Below are positions 26,353 through 35,600 of a stretch of 40,912 bases of DNA, piece after piece. Source of the DNA: an uncultured Lachnoclostridium sp. (GTDB lineage Bacteria > Bacillota > Clostridia > Lachnospirales > Lachnospiraceae); NCBI GenBank assembly GCA_946499505.1, contig CAMMSL010000020.1:1-40912 (forward strand), given 5' to 3'. The notes below the pieces were generated by a model. That model searched no databases, had not been told where the DNA came from, and saw only the letters and a list, made by a program, of their open reading frames with translations. How positions within the stretch are numbered: position 1 is the stretch's first letter; each line of letters starts with the position of its first letter. The translations under genes were made by a program, and so were the position numbers.

Positions 26353-27579
26353 TTATTCCGTGGTTTTGCAGTTTATACGGTATTTTGTCGGAGTCATGCC
26401 CGTATATTTCTTAAATACTCTGGAAAAATGGCTCTGGGAGGAAAAACCGAGATATACACTGATATCTTTCAAAGGTTTATCCGTATAACGGAGGAGGCGC
26501 TGTGCTTCCTCTGTTTTTTTTGTCAGGATAAAATCTGTCAGCGGGATCCCTGCCTCCTCGTGAAATTTTCTGGACAGCCATGTCCTGCTGAAGTGCAGTT
26601 CTTCCGCTAGTTTTTCTGTGGAGACAGGCTCGGACAGGTGATGGAGGACATAATTTGCCACGGATGCTGCCAGCGCAGAATGATGTCCCTGATTCTGCAG
26701 GCGTGCCACCTGAGCAGTAAAGTCCTGAACCATGTGATACTGGAGATTTGCGATCCGGTCCGGAGTCTGCAGAAGTTCACACTTACGTATATAGGCATCG
26801 CTCAGAGAAAAGGCATCTCCCACGTCCATCCCGCCCCGGATTGCTGATCGGGATGCGAGGGTGGCTGTGACGATGAAAGTATTTTTCACCTGCCTGAGCT
26901 GGTCGGGAGACATGCTGCCGGGACGCACCGCAGGAGCGTGCTTCAGCCAGCTGTCCAAAGCATCGGTGTCGCCCTTTTTGATCAGATCCATAAGAGACTG
27001 CTCTGTTGTGTATGTATTGTGTATTTCCTGAGGAACAGGCTCCATAAGATCTTCGTTATATCTCTGTTCTGTTTGTTCCTTGCCCAGCTGATGTTCGTAC
27101 ATCTGCTGTTCCTTTTCGTAGATCGTGATATCTTTGAGCTCGAGCATTTCTTCGTTTAAAAAATAGTTTACGGCAAGGAGCATCTGCATCAGGCTTTCCA
27201 GAGGCATGGACATCACGGATCTCATACCGGAGACAAAAGTGTCTGTCTCTTCGGACGGCACGCCGGCGAGAAAGGCTAATTCACGCAGATCCTGTACCGG
27301 TGCAGCTGTTAGTCTGGTAGGACCGGCAATGATACTGTAATCTTCATAGTTGACGATGCCGTAGTAATAAAAAAACTGAGCCGTATAGTATCCGGTATGG
27401 GATCTTATATTTAAAATCTCATCTTCGCACATACAGATAGGATCCACGGGAAGCCATACAACAGAATGGAAATAAATCTGTACAGCGTTTTTATAAATGC
27501 GGACCGGTACACCGGAAAGGTTTCCGATCACAGAACAGATATAGCGAAGACCTTCTTCATTTTTCAGATTATCAGCCAT
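26353..27579 (-). CDS. AraC family transcriptional regulator of cassette B
   Basis: A 408-aa paralogue of the cassette A regulator. The C-terminal AraC DNA-binding domain (about 305-400) carries VSTEKLAEELHFSRTWLSRKFHEEAG and the signature ISVYLGFSSQSHFSRVFKKYTGMTPTKYR. The middle region has ATLASRSAIRGGMDVGDAFSLSDAYI, matching the other regulator. The sensory N-terminus (about 1-180) is not recognised. AAAAGGAGA lies about 8 bases before the ATG. It faces away from the second GH3-GPH-GH78 operon and probably controls it, but here the intergenic gap is lengthened by a MITE-like insertion just 17 bases upstream of its start codon. Confidence 0.92.
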   Translation of the reverse strand: MADNLKNEEGLRYICSVIGNLSGVPVRIYKNAVQIYFHSVVWLPVDPICMCEDEILNIRSHTGYYTAQFFYYYGIVNYEDYSIIAGPTRLTAAPVQDLRELAFLAGVPSEETDTFVSGMRSVMSMPLESLMQMLLAVNYFLNEEMLELKDITIYEKEQQMYEHQLGKEQTEQRYNEDLMEPVPQEIHNTYTTEQSLMDLIKKGDTDALDSWLKHAPAVRPGSMSPDQLRQVKNTFIVTATLASRSAIRGGMDVGDAFSLSDAYIRKCELLQTPDRIANLQYHMVQDFTAQVARLQNQGHHSALAASVANYVLHHLSEPVSTEKLAEELHFSRTWLSRKFHEEAGIPLTDFILTKKTEEAQRLLRYTDKPLKDISVYLGFSSQSHFSRVFKKYTGMTPTKYRINCKTTE

Positions 27580-27596
27580 GAGATCATCTCCTTTTG

Positions 27597-27806
27597 ATCA
27601 TTAGATGATGTTGGGGTCATAAGCCCCAACTCCGATGCCTGCGGATTGTTCCGTGCTCCGCACTTCCACAATCCTTCCCAATATTCGCATATCGTGGGAT
27701 ATACATCCCGCTTTTATGCTCATATTGGGGCGGGTCCCAAGGTCTTTTACCCACTTATGAGTAAGCTCATGTGGGCTTAGACCTTTTGACCCTGGCATCA
27801 TTAGAT
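27597..27806. mobile_element. 200-bp MITE-like structured element with 10-bp direct repeats
   Basis: ATCATTAGAT occurs at 27597-27606 and again at 27797-27806, as expected for a target-site duplication. Just inside are imperfect terminal inverted repeats: GATGTTGGGGTCA at the left and TGACCCTGGCATC at the right (10 of 13 matching as complements). The interior is full of stems: TTGGGG/CCCCAA (27611-27629), CCCAATAT/ATATTGGG and AAGGTCT/AGACCTT. A 69-codon minus frame spans it but has no credible ribosome site. It separates the regulator from its operon. It may be a non-autonomous transposon or a mobile structured RNA. Confidence 0.65.
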
Positions 27807-27897
27807 ACAATTATATAAAATGAAATACAAATATGCAAGATATATAGCCTGCTGTCTGGTAAGATTGATAGTAGAAAATCAGATGGATCATAACAGT

Positions 27898-27922
27898 ACA
27901 GTCCGCGGCATGACCGGACTGT
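27898..27922. promoter_or_regulatory. palindrome upstream of cassette B
   Basis: ACAGTCCG (27898-27905) and CGGACTGT (27915-27922) are perfect complements around a 9-base loop, about 35 bases before the GH3 start. It could be an operator or a leader hairpin. It differs from the tandem direct repeat in front of cassette A, so the two operons may answer different signals. Confidence 0.5.
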
Positions 27923-27956
27923 TACATAGAATATACAGATTCGGGAGGACAGACAA

Positions 27957-30419
27957 ATGGACATTGAAACACTGATCAAAAAAATGACCACAGAGGAGAA
28001 AGCAGCCATTGTATCGGGAACAGACTTCATGTATACAAATCCTATCCCGCGTCTCGGGATTCCGTCTCTCTGCATGGCGGACGGACCTCACGGGCTGCGC
28101 AAACAGACCGGGGAACAGGACAACGGAATCGCACAGAGCGAGCCTGCCACAGCTTTTCCCACTGCAGTGACTGCCGCCTCTTCATGGAATCCGGACAATG
28201 CACGCAGGATTGGGCAGGCAATCGGAGAGGAGTGCAGGTATTACGGAGTGCACGTCCTTCTCGGCCCGGGCGTGAACATTAAGAGAAATCCGTTGTGCGG
28301 ACGCAATTTTGAATATTTTTCCGAAGATCCCCTTCTGGCAGGCGCGATGGGGGCGGCAGAGGTGCAGGGGGTACAGTCTCAGGGTGTGGGGGTATCGGTA
28401 AAGCATTTTGCCCTTAACAACAGTGAAAACTATCGGTTTATGGGAGATAGTATTGTTGACGAACGTGCTGCCAGAGAAATCTATCTGAAAGCTTTCGAAC
28501 AGATCGTAAAGGGAGCTGCCCCTGCTTCCCTGATGTGCGCATATAACCGGATTAACGGTACTTACTGTTCGGAAAACAGATGGCTTCTGACAGATGTGCT
28601 GCGGAAAGAGTGGGGATTCGACGGTGTCGTTATGACGGACTGGGGAGCCATGCATGACAGGGTGAAAAGCCTGAAAGCAGGACTGGATCTGGAAATGCCC
28701 GGAGATACGGCCATCTGCCGCCGTTGGATACTGGATGCGGTTCAGAGTGGAAAACTTTCTATGAATACTCTTGATCAGGCAGTCCGGAACATTCTGAGGT
28801 GGGTCGATCAGTATACAAAGACAGAAAAAGCAGACTCGGTTGACTGGAAGGCCCATCATTCATTAGCCGCACAGATTGCGGAGGATTCGGCAGTACTTTT
28901 AAAAAACGATGGGATACTGCCGCTGAAACCCGGGAAAAAGATACTTGCCGCAGGCGAACTGTTTGAGAAGATGCGATATCAGGGAGCAGGAAGTTCCATG
29001 ATCCATCCGACCAAGGTTACTACTCCAAAAGATGCATTTGAAGAGCGAAATATCCCCTTTGAATATGTCCGGGGATACAGGGAGAACAGTACTGCGGTTG
29101 ACCGCGGCCTGCTCCGGAATGCTGTTGAGCAAACTGAAAAATATGATACAGTATTGGTGTTTGCCGGGCTCACCGACTATGTAGAAAGCGAAGGATGTGA
29201 CCGGGAAAATATGCGTCTGCCGGAAAACCAGCTGGAACTGATCCGTGCGCTTGCCGAGACCGGAAAGAAGATCATTGTCGTCCTTTTTGGAGGCTCCGTT
29301 GTCGAAATTCCGTTTGCGGATCAGGTACAGGCAATCCTGCATATGTTCCTGCCGGGACAGAACGGGGGAACCGCAGCCGTACGATTATTATATGGAGAAG
29401 TTAATCCATCCGGCCGTCTGGCAGAGTCATGGCCTGAAACTTACAAAGATGTTCCGTTTTCAGACACATTTGGAAAAGGAATTCAGGAGATATACAGAGA
29501 AAGTATTTTTGCGGGATACCGGTATTACCTGACTGCGGGAAAGAAAGTACGGTTTCCCTTCGGATACGGTTTGTCTTACACTGTATTTTCATATAAGCAG
29601 ATGCTTGTCACTGAGACGGAAGATGGATTCCGGGTCAGCTGTCAGGTGGAGAACACAGGCGCCCGGGACGGCGCCGAAGTGGTGCAGCTTTATGTCAGGG
29701 CGCCCCATACCGGCATTTTCAAACCGGAGAAAGAATTGCGGGCTTTTCGCAAGGTCTGCATAAAAGCGGGAGAGAGTGCACAGATCGAGCTGTCAGTAAA
29801 AAAGGATGATCTGCGGTATTATCATATCAGACAGAAGCGCTGGATCATAGAACCCGGCAGGTATGAATTCCAGCTCTGTTCTGACTGCTGTACCGTAAGG
29901 CTGTCAGAGACGTTATCCCTTGCCGGAGAAGAGGCGGAATCTCCCTATTCCCCGGATGTAGAAGCAGTCTACGCCCATGCAGATCTGGCAAAGGTAACGG
30001 ATGAATTGTTTAAGAAGATGAGCGGCAGAACAATCCCGAAACTTCCTGCATCCCGTCCGGTGACGCTGGAATCCAGATTTACGGATCTGAACCAGTCGTT
30101 TCTTGGCAGAATCCTGTTCCGCGCGGTACTGAGCGTAGCGGAGAAACAGATGAAAGAGACAGAGCGTATGCCGGAAGGAACGGAAAAGGACAATAAGAGG
30201 AAAGGGGCTGTATTCCTAAAAAGGATTCTGGAGTCTAATTCCCTGATCAGTATGTCTATGTCGGCGGGAAAATCCATGCCTTACCATTTCGCCTGCGGAT
30301 TCCGCGAATTAGCTAACGGACATCTGCTCAAAGGAGTGCGTTTCTTTCTGTCGCCGGTGAAAGTGCCAAAACTACCGAAAGACTGTAAAAAAGACGAAAG
30401 AAATCACAGGGAAGGATGA
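27957..30419 (+). CDS. GH3 family beta-glucosidase (cassette B)
   Basis: An 820-aa family 3 glycoside hydrolase, paralogous to the cassette A enzyme but clearly diverged. Catalytic features are intact: ADGPHGLRKQ, GRNFEYFSEDP, SVKHF, the nucleophile Asp228 in VVMTDWGA, acid/base region VESEGCDRENM, then a fibronectin-III-like domain ending near residue 660. The C-terminus is about 130 residues longer than a minimal enzyme. Residues from about 703 (TLESRFTDLNQSF) and 753-798 (including SLISMSMSAGKSM and ANGHLLKGV) look like a diverged and expanded version of the helical tail on the cassette A enzymes. No signal peptide. GGGAGG lies 10 bases before the ATG. Confidence 0.92.
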   Translation: MDIETLIKKMTTEEKAAIVSGTDFMYTNPIPRLGIPSLCMADGPHGLRKQTGEQDNGIAQSEPATAFPTAVTAASSWNPDNARRIGQAIGEECRYYGVHVLLGPGVNIKRNPLCGRNFEYFSEDPLLAGAMGAAEVQGVQSQGVGVSVKHFALNNSENYRFMGDSIVDERAAREIYLKAFEQIVKGAAPASLMCAYNRINGTYCSENRWLLTDVLRKEWGFDGVVMTDWGAMHDRVKSLKAGLDLEMPGDTAICRRWILDAVQSGKLSMNTLDQAVRNILRWVDQYTKTEKADSVDWKAHHSLAAQIAEDSAVLLKNDGILPLKPGKKILAAGELFEKMRYQGAGSSMIHPTKVTTPKDAFEERNIPFEYVRGYRENSTAVDRGLLRNAVEQTEKYDTVLVFAGLTDYVESEGCDRENMRLPENQLELIRALAETGKKIIVVLFGGSVVEIPFADQVQAILHMFLPGQNGGTAAVRLLYGEVNPSGRLAESWPETYKDVPFSDTFGKGIQEIYRESIFAGYRYYLTAGKKVRFPFGYGLSYTVFSYKQMLVTETEDGFRVSCQVENTGARDGAEVVQLYVRAPHTGIFKPEKELRAFRKVCIKAGESAQIELSVKKDDLRYYHIRQKRWIIEPGRYEFQLCSDCCTVRLSETLSLAGEEAESPYSPDVEAVYAHADLAKVTDELFKKMSGRTIPKLPASRPVTLESRFTDLNQSFLGRILFRAVLSVAEKQMKETERMPEGTEKDNKRKGAVFLKRILESNSLISMSMSAGKSMPYHFACGFRELANGHLLKGVRFFLSPVKVPKLPKDCKKDERNHREG

Positions 30420-30425
30420 TAGAAT

Positions 30426-31883
30426 ATGAGAGAGATCAGATTACATAAACTTCCGGCAACGCGCATCCGGACAGAACATACCACAGGAAAGGAAAAGTGG
30501 CTGGGCTATCTGCTTGGCCCCAGCGGTGCGCTTCTGTTTAATGCGGTCCTGGCGACTTACCTGAATGTATTTTACACCGATGTTCTGAAGCTGACCGGCG
30601 TGTGGGGCGGCGCTTTCCTGATGATTTTCCCCATCATTTCAAAGATCATAGACGCTATTACCAATGTGATCATGGGACGTATTATAGACCATACAAGATC
30701 CAAAGAAGGAAAGGCACGGCCGTGGCTGTTTTTGTCGGCTTTCCTGATGCCGGTTACCGGGATCCTCCTTTTTACAGTGCCAAGAGCCTCGGAAACGGTT
30801 CAGGTTATCTGGATCATGGTGTCTTATAATCTGTTTTATTCGATCGCCTATACGATCTACAATATGAGCCATACCCTGATGGTGCCTCTGTCCACACGAA
30901 ATACAACAGAGAGAGGCGGTCTTTCGGTATTTAACAATATCGCATCAGTGATGATGAGCGGAATCATCGTAGCGCTTGTATTTCCGATGGTTGTAATGCC
31001 GGCGCTGGGAGTCAACAGAAATCTATGGCTTCTGACCATGAGTATTCTTGCTGTCCTTATACTGCCGCTTACTCTGATGGAATACTTTTTTACAAAAGAG
31101 CGGATTACGGCTGAGGGTGACGGTTCCATGGAAGTAAGGCCTATACGGGAAGAATTAAGAGCAGTGCTCCATGACAGATACTGGGTCATCCTCATAGTGT
31201 ATCTGATCATATATACTCTGGGCACGAACTTTAAAAACGCTTCGCTGGTCTATTACTGCAATTATGTCCTTGGAACTTATAATGACGGGATCACCCAGAC
31301 GATGATCTCAGTGATCGGAGGTCTCCCCATGGGGATCGGTCTTTTTGCCGTGTGGCCGCTGGCAAAGAAGTTCGGAAAGCGGAATGTGACTATGGCCGGC
31401 TTTATCCTTTATGCTGCAGGCAGCCTGATCTGCTGTCTGGCGCCCCGGAGCATGGCCGTTGTGCTGACCGGGCAGTTTATCAAGAATATCGGAGGCCTGC
31501 CGTCCGCTTATGTGTTTATGGCGCTTTTTGCCGATGTTCTGGATCATATTGAATGGAAGTACGGTTTCCGCTGCGACGGGATCTCTACATCTGTCAATAC
31601 TATTGTGGCGACAGTCTGTATGGGGGTGAGCACCGGAATCCTGAACCTCTGTCTGTCCCTGTCCGGCTATGTCGCTCCGGAATACAATGAGATCACACAA
31701 CAGACTACAGGATTTGTGCAGAATGCGGCAACACAGAATGTGTTTATCTTCTTTTTCGTGGGGCTGGAAGTTATTACTGCAGTGGTCATCGCCATACTTC
31801 TGAAATTCCTGAATGTGGAACAGGACATTGACAAAGAGCAGGCAGAGATCAAAGAGAGAAAAGAGAATGGAGGCAAATCATGA
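30426..31883 (+). CDS. GPH family sugar symporter, MFS superfamily (cassette B)
   Basis: A 485-aa, 12-helix glycoside-pentoside-hexuronide:cation symporter. The family segment [24 protein letters not shown] is followed by [18 protein letters not shown]. It has a longer basic N-terminus than its cassette A counterpart ([25 protein letters not shown]). The start lies 6 bases after the GH3 stop, and its own end overlaps the GH78 start by four bases (ATGA), so the three genes are translated from one message. The substrate is presumably the glycoside cleaved by its neighbours; it need not be the same as in cassette A. Confidence 0.92.
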   Translation: MREIRLHKLPATRIRTEHTTGKEKWLGYLLGPSGALLFNAVLATYLNVFYTDVLKLTGVWGGAFLMIFPIISKIIDAITNVIMGRIIDHTRSKEGKARPWLFLSAFLMPVTGILLFTVPRASETVQVIWIMVSYNLFYSIAYTIYNMSHTLMVPLSTRNTTERGGLSVFNNIASVMMSGIIVALVFPMVVMPALGVNRNLWLLTMSILAVLILPLTLMEYFFTKERITAEGDGSMEVRPIREELRAVLHDRYWVILIVYLIIYTLGTNFKNASLVYYCNYVLGTYNDGITQTMISVIGGLPMGIGLFAVWPLAKKFGKRNVTMAGFILYAAGSLICCLAPRSMAVVLTGQFIKNIGGLPSAYVFMALFADVLDHIEWKYGFRCDGISTSVNTIVATVCMGVSTGILNLCLSLSGYVAPEYNEITQQTTGFVQNAATQNVFIFFFVGLEVITAVVIAILLKFLNVEQDIDKEQAEIKERKENGGKS

Positions 31884-34453
31884 AAGCGGTACGACTTAAA
31901 ACAGAATATTTGGAAAATCCCATGGGGATTGATATTGTAAATCCGCAGCTGCTCTGGAACTGTGAAGGCGGAGCTGCACAGACTGCGTATCAGATCATAT
32001 GCAGAGACGACGGAGATCATCTTTTGTGGGACACGGGAAAAGTAACGGGCAGTGCCATGCGGACCGTTTATTCCGGAAAAACATTAAAGAGCCGAACCCG
32101 GGTGCTTTGGAAGGTATGTCTGTGGGATGAACAGGACAGACAGGGGGAGTGGTCTGAGGAGGCTTTTTTTGAAACAGGTCTGTTATCCCCGTTTGACTGG
32201 ACGGCATCATGGATCTGCGGAGACTATAAGGTGAATCCGAAAAAGCGATATCCGGTGGACTGCTTCAGGAAACGGTTTGTGTGCCGTAACGTGTCAAAAG
32301 CAAGACTCTATGCCACAGCCTGCGGAGTTTATGAGGGCTGTATAAATGGCAGCTGGATCGGAAACTTTGTCCTTGCCCCGGGAGTGACGGACTATAAGAA
32401 GCGGATACAGTATCAGGCTTACGATATCACAGAACTGATAAGGGATGGTGAAAATGAACTGACTTTCCAGCTGGCTGATGGCTGGTATCGGGGAAGTACC
32501 GGAGCCTGGGGGCTTGTAAATCAGTACGGGACTGAGACAAAACTTCTGGTTCAGCTGGAACTGACGTTCTTGGATGGCTCTCGTAAGACAATCGCTACAG
32601 ACGGAAGCTGGGAATGGTCTGATGACGGTCCTATCCGGTTTGCGGACAATAAGGACGGCGAGATCGTGGATGCGAAAAGAGAGCCCTCCTATTCAGGAAA
32701 AGCCCGGAAGACTTCCTGCAGCGTGCTCCCCTCTGCCTCAAATAATGTACCGGTTACAGAACATGAACATTTCACCCCGGTCAGGACAAAGACTCCGTCA
32801 GGAAAACTGCTCCTTGATTTCGGCCAGAATATGGCGGGATATATCCGGTTCTCTTTTTATGCGGAACGGACAGGAAGAATGATCCTGAGATTCGGCGAGA
32901 TGCTGGATGAAAAAGGAGAACTGACACTGAAAAATATCCAGTGCAGCAATAAAAAGAAGACAACGCCTCTGCAGAGGATCATTTACAGGTGCAAAAAAGG
33001 GAAAAATGAGTATAAGACGAGATTTGCGGTGTTCGGTTTCCGTTACTGTGAGGTGGACGCGGATGATTTCTCTGATCTGGGGGATGCAGATTTCACGGCT
33101 GTCGCTGTCTATTCTGATATGAAACAGACGGGATTTTTCGACAGTTCCAATAGTCTGCTCAATCGGTTTGTGGAGAATACAATCTGGTCAGCTAAGAGTA
33201 ATTTTCTGGATATACCGACAGATTGTCCTACCAGAGAGAGACACGGCTGGACCGGAGACGCCCAGATTTTCTTTGATACGGCAAGCTGGATTTTTGATTG
33301 CGCCGCATTTTCCAGAAAATACGTACAGGATATGTTCGATTGGCAGAGAAAGGACGGCTGTCTGCCCCAGATCGTCCCGGAAGGAGGAGTAGATCCTTAT
33401 ATGTATACAATGAACGGATCTGTAGGCTGGGCGGATGCAGGTGTGCTGATCCCTTACCGGTTCTGGAAACACTATGGAGACAGTTCCATTCTGAAAAAGT
33501 ATTATAAAGGCATGAAGAAGTATGCATGGTTTATGATGAAACGCTGCGGGAAGCACACCATTTTGTCGAAACCTTTACGGATTCCGAAAGCGTACAGAAA
33601 GTACGCGGTAAATGTGGGGCAGTCCTATGGAGAGTGGGCGGAGCCCGAGGACGTTCATCCTAACAAGTGGACGGATATGATCCTGCCTCACCCGGAGGTG
33701 TCCACTGCATATACCTGCTTTGTTATGGAACATATGGCGGAAATCGCAGCCGAACTGGGAGAGAAGAAAGATGCTGCGGTTTACAGGGAATATGCAGATC
33801 AGGTGTGCAGGGCCTATCAGGAAATCCGCAAACTGCCGGAGTTTACTCTGGATACAGACCGGCAGGCAATGCTGGTACGCCCGCTGTATATGAACCTGTT
33901 GGATAAGAATGAAAGGAAATATGCGCAGAAACGGCTTGTCAAAGCATTGGAACATTATGACTGGCGTTTGGGCACCGGATTCCTCTCCACGCCATTGATC
34001 CTCGATGTGCTCTCAGAGATCAATATTGAATATGCCTATCGTCTTCTGGAAAACGAGGAGATGCCCGGCTGGCTCTTTATGCCAAAACACGGTGCTTCAA
34101 CTGTATGGGAGTCATGGGAAGGAACTGAGGCGCAGAACGGGATCGCATCATTGAACCATTATTCTAAAGGTGCAGTATGCGCATGGCTGTTTGAGACTAT
34201 GTGCGGGATACGGATTGACGGAGAAAACCACTTCCGGATCTGTCCCAAACCGGGCGGGAAATTTGCTTATGCAGGGGCATCTTATGACAGTGTGTACGGG
34301 AAAGTTTCGTGCCGGTGGGAGAAAAATGATAAAGGCGTGAAATATACTGTTGAGATACCATCGAATACAACTGCACTCATAGTAATTCCCGGAATGAAAC
34401 CATTTGAGATAAAGGCGGGGAGATATGTGTGGACGGTGGAGCCTGCAGATTGA
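31880..34453 (+). CDS. GH78 family alpha-L-rhamnosidase-like enzyme (cassette B)
   Basis: An 857-aa cytoplasmic enzyme of family 78. Domain order matches the cassette A enzyme: N-terminal Fn3-like strand region ([22 protein letters not shown]), beta-sandwich with [20 protein letters not shown], (alpha/alpha)6 barrel and C-terminal beta domain. The catalytic loop begins at Asp444 and reads [19 protein letters not shown], so the DER of the other copy is replaced by RER-H (Glu453 kept); the second Glu is Glu744 in TVWESWEG. This variant is common within the family, so it is probably active, perhaps on another rhamnoside. Unlike its paralogue it stops after the beta domain and has no helical tail. 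It overlaps the transporter gene by four bases. Confidence 0.87.
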   Translation: MKAVRLKTEYLENPMGIDIVNPQLLWNCEGGAAQTAYQIICRDDGDHLLWDTGKVTGSAMRTVYSGKTLKSRTRVLWKVCLWDEQDRQGEWSEEAFFETGLLSPFDWTASWICGDYKVNPKKRYPVDCFRKRFVCRNVSKARLYATACGVYEGCINGSWIGNFVLAPGVTDYKKRIQYQAYDITELIRDGENELTFQLADGWYRGSTGAWGLVNQYGTETKLLVQLELTFLDGSRKTIATDGSWEWSDDGPIRFADNKDGEIVDAKREPSYSGKARKTSCSVLPSASNNVPVTEHEHFTPVRTKTPSGKLLLDFGQNMAGYIRFSFYAERTGRMILRFGEMLDEKGELTLKNIQCSNKKKTTPLQRIIYRCKKGKNEYKTRFAVFGFRYCEVDADDFSDLGDADFTAVAVYSDMKQTGFFDSSNSLLNRFVENTIWSAKSNFLDIPTDCPTRERHGWTGDAQIFFDTASWIFDCAAFSRKYVQDMFDWQRKDGCLPQIVPEGGVDPYMYTMNGSVGWADAGVLIPYRFWKHYGDSSILKKYYKGMKKYAWFMMKRCGKHTILSKPLRIPKAYRKYAVNVGQSYGEWAEPEDVHPNKWTDMILPHPEVSTAYTCFVMEHMAEIAAELGEKKDAAVYREYADQVCRAYQEIRKLPEFTLDTDRQAMLVRPLYMNLLDKNERKYAQKRLVKALEHYDWRLGTGFLSTPLILDVLSEINIEYAYRLLENEEMPGWLFMPKHGASTVWESWEGTEAQNGIASLNHYSKGAVCAWLFETMCGIRIDGENHFRICPKPGGKFAYAGASYDSVYGKVSCRWEKNDKGVKYTVEIPSNTTALIVIPGMKPFEIKAGRYVWTVEPAD

Positions 34454-34459
34454 TCTTTA

Positions 34460-34510
34460 GAAAAAAATAACAGCAGGGCAGGCGGATTACTCCACCTTCA
34501 CCCTGCTGTT
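34460..34510 (-). terminator. terminator of the DUF368 gene, overlapping its 3' end
   Basis: AACAGCAGGG (34469-34478) and CCCTGCTGTT (34501-34510) form a 10-bp stem with an inner GGTGGA/TCCGCC stem. On the minus strand it is followed by ATTTTTTTC, a strong T-run. One arm lies inside the last codons and the stop is within the loop. On the plus strand only AAATTT follows, so it is a weak terminator for cassette B. Confidence 0.85.
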
Positions 34511-35332
34511 AAATTTATCCAGCAGTAACGCGATCACAATACCGACCACGATGCATATGATGTTCACAATCGCTGTCCCCACACTTATGAATCCGGATAC
34601 CGGGATGATCATGATAGTCGCCGCGATCACAATACCGATAATGCCGTGGAATGCGATAGAATAGAAGTTGTCAAACAGCGCGTTGATCGCTTTGGCAAGG
34701 CAGATCACTGTGACAACAGCTCCGATACCTGCCGGCACCAGGATACTCATGTCAAAATGTCCGATCCCGTCCACGAATGGTGTGTAGAGTCCCAGAGGCA
34801 TGAGCAATGTAGAAAAACTCATGCCCGGCGCGATCACACTGAGCGCCAGACAGAAACCGCAGAACAGGTACCAGATGAAATTCGGCGTTACTTCAACAGA
34901 GAACATCTGCAGTCCGATCAGTATCGCAAAGATCACGATCATGCAGATGATCATTGAGATAAAGGAGCCTTTGCTGCGGCCCTGTTCGCCCGCTTCCCGG
35001 AACAGCGACGGAAGCATTCCGGTGATCAGCCCGATAAAGACGCAGACGGATGGATCCGGGTATTTCTCAAGGAAAAATGCAAGTACGTTCGCCACTCCCA
35101 AGAATCCGATCACACCGCCGATAAATACAGGAATCAGCGGAGGTACATGGGATTTGAAGTTCTTAAACGGATTGGACAGAAGCTCCATGATCGGTTTATA
35201 GATACCGAAGATCACACTCAGCACACCGCCGGATATGCCGGGAAGTACTGCGCCCAGTCCAATCAGCGCGCCCTGCAGGATGCGGTAGACAAACTGGAGC
35301 GGATTTACATTTTTTTTCGTTTCCTGATTCAT
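34487..35332 (-). CDS. popT: DUF368 family undecaprenyl-phosphate translocase (PopT-like)
   Basis: A 281-aa polytopic membrane protein of the DUF368 family. Two inverted-topology repeats are visible through their signature loops: GAVLPGISGGVLSVIFGIY (about 28-46) and VIAPGMSFSTLLMPLGLY (about 170-187). Members of this family have been shown to recycle the lipid carrier undecaprenyl phosphate across the cytoplasmic membrane for cell-wall and surface-polymer synthesis; applying that role here is by family. The frame is open from 35374, but AAAGGA lies 11 bases before the ATG at 35332, which begins the conserved protein. It is transcribed alone, convergent with cassette B, and ends in a terminator. 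Confidence 0.85.
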   Translation of the reverse strand: MNQETKKNVNPLQFVYRILQGALIGLGAVLPGISGGVLSVIFGIYKPIMELLSNPFKNFKSHVPPLIPVFIGGVIGFLGVANVLAFFLEKYPDPSVCVFIGLITGMLPSLFREAGEQGRSKGSFISMIICMIVIFAILIGLQMFSVEVTPNFIWYLFCGFCLALSVIAPGMSFSTLLMPLGLYTPFVDGIGHFDMSILVPAGIGAVVTVICLAKAINALFDNFYSIAFHGIIGIVIAATIMIIPVSGFISVGTAIVNIICIVVGIVIALLLDKFNSRVKVE

Positions 35333-35469
35333 ATGTTCATTGATCCTTTCACTACTTTCTGATTTCAAAAACATATTTATTTATACTATGTTTTATACCC
35401 ATTTTCAAGAGTATATATATTTTCTTAATATGTCAAGTTTGAGTCCGGAAAGCGGATAAGACAAAAAAA

Positions 35470-35485
35470 TTGCAGGATTCTGCAA
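35470..35485. promoter_or_regulatory. small dyad TTGCAG-GATT-CTGCAA
   Basis: A perfect 6-bp inverted repeat around 4 bases in the 226-base gap between the divergent DUF368 and nucleotidyltransferase genes, about 30 bases upstream of the latter's -35 box. It could be an upstream activator site; there is no other support. Confidence 0.3.
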
Positions 35486-35516
35486 CAAAAACAGAGCTGT
35501 ATGTAGAAGCAGATAA

Positions 35517-35545
35517 TTGATTTTCCCTGTTTTATAGATTAAAAT
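35517..35545 (+). promoter_or_regulatory. promoter of the nucleotidyltransferase gene
   Basis: TTGATT (35517-35522), 17 bases, TAAAAT (35540-35545, 5/6). Confidence 0.6.
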
Positions 35546-35549
35546 AACT

Positions 35550-35570
35550 TTTGGAATCAGATATTCCAAA
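35550..35570. promoter_or_regulatory. operator-like palindrome over the transcription start
   Basis: TTTGGAAT (35550-35557), 5 bases, ATTCCAAA (35563-35570): perfect 8-bp arms placed immediately after the -10 box, where a repressor would block initiation. Confidence 0.55.
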
Positions 35571-35600
35571 GACATAAATGATCAGGAGGAGAACATTGAT

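Noticed and set aside
27601-27810. 69-codon minus-strand frame inside the MITE-like element
   Set aside because: No ribosome site. The stretch is better explained by inverted repeats and stems; I cannot link the peptide to a family, although a relic of a transposon end is possible.
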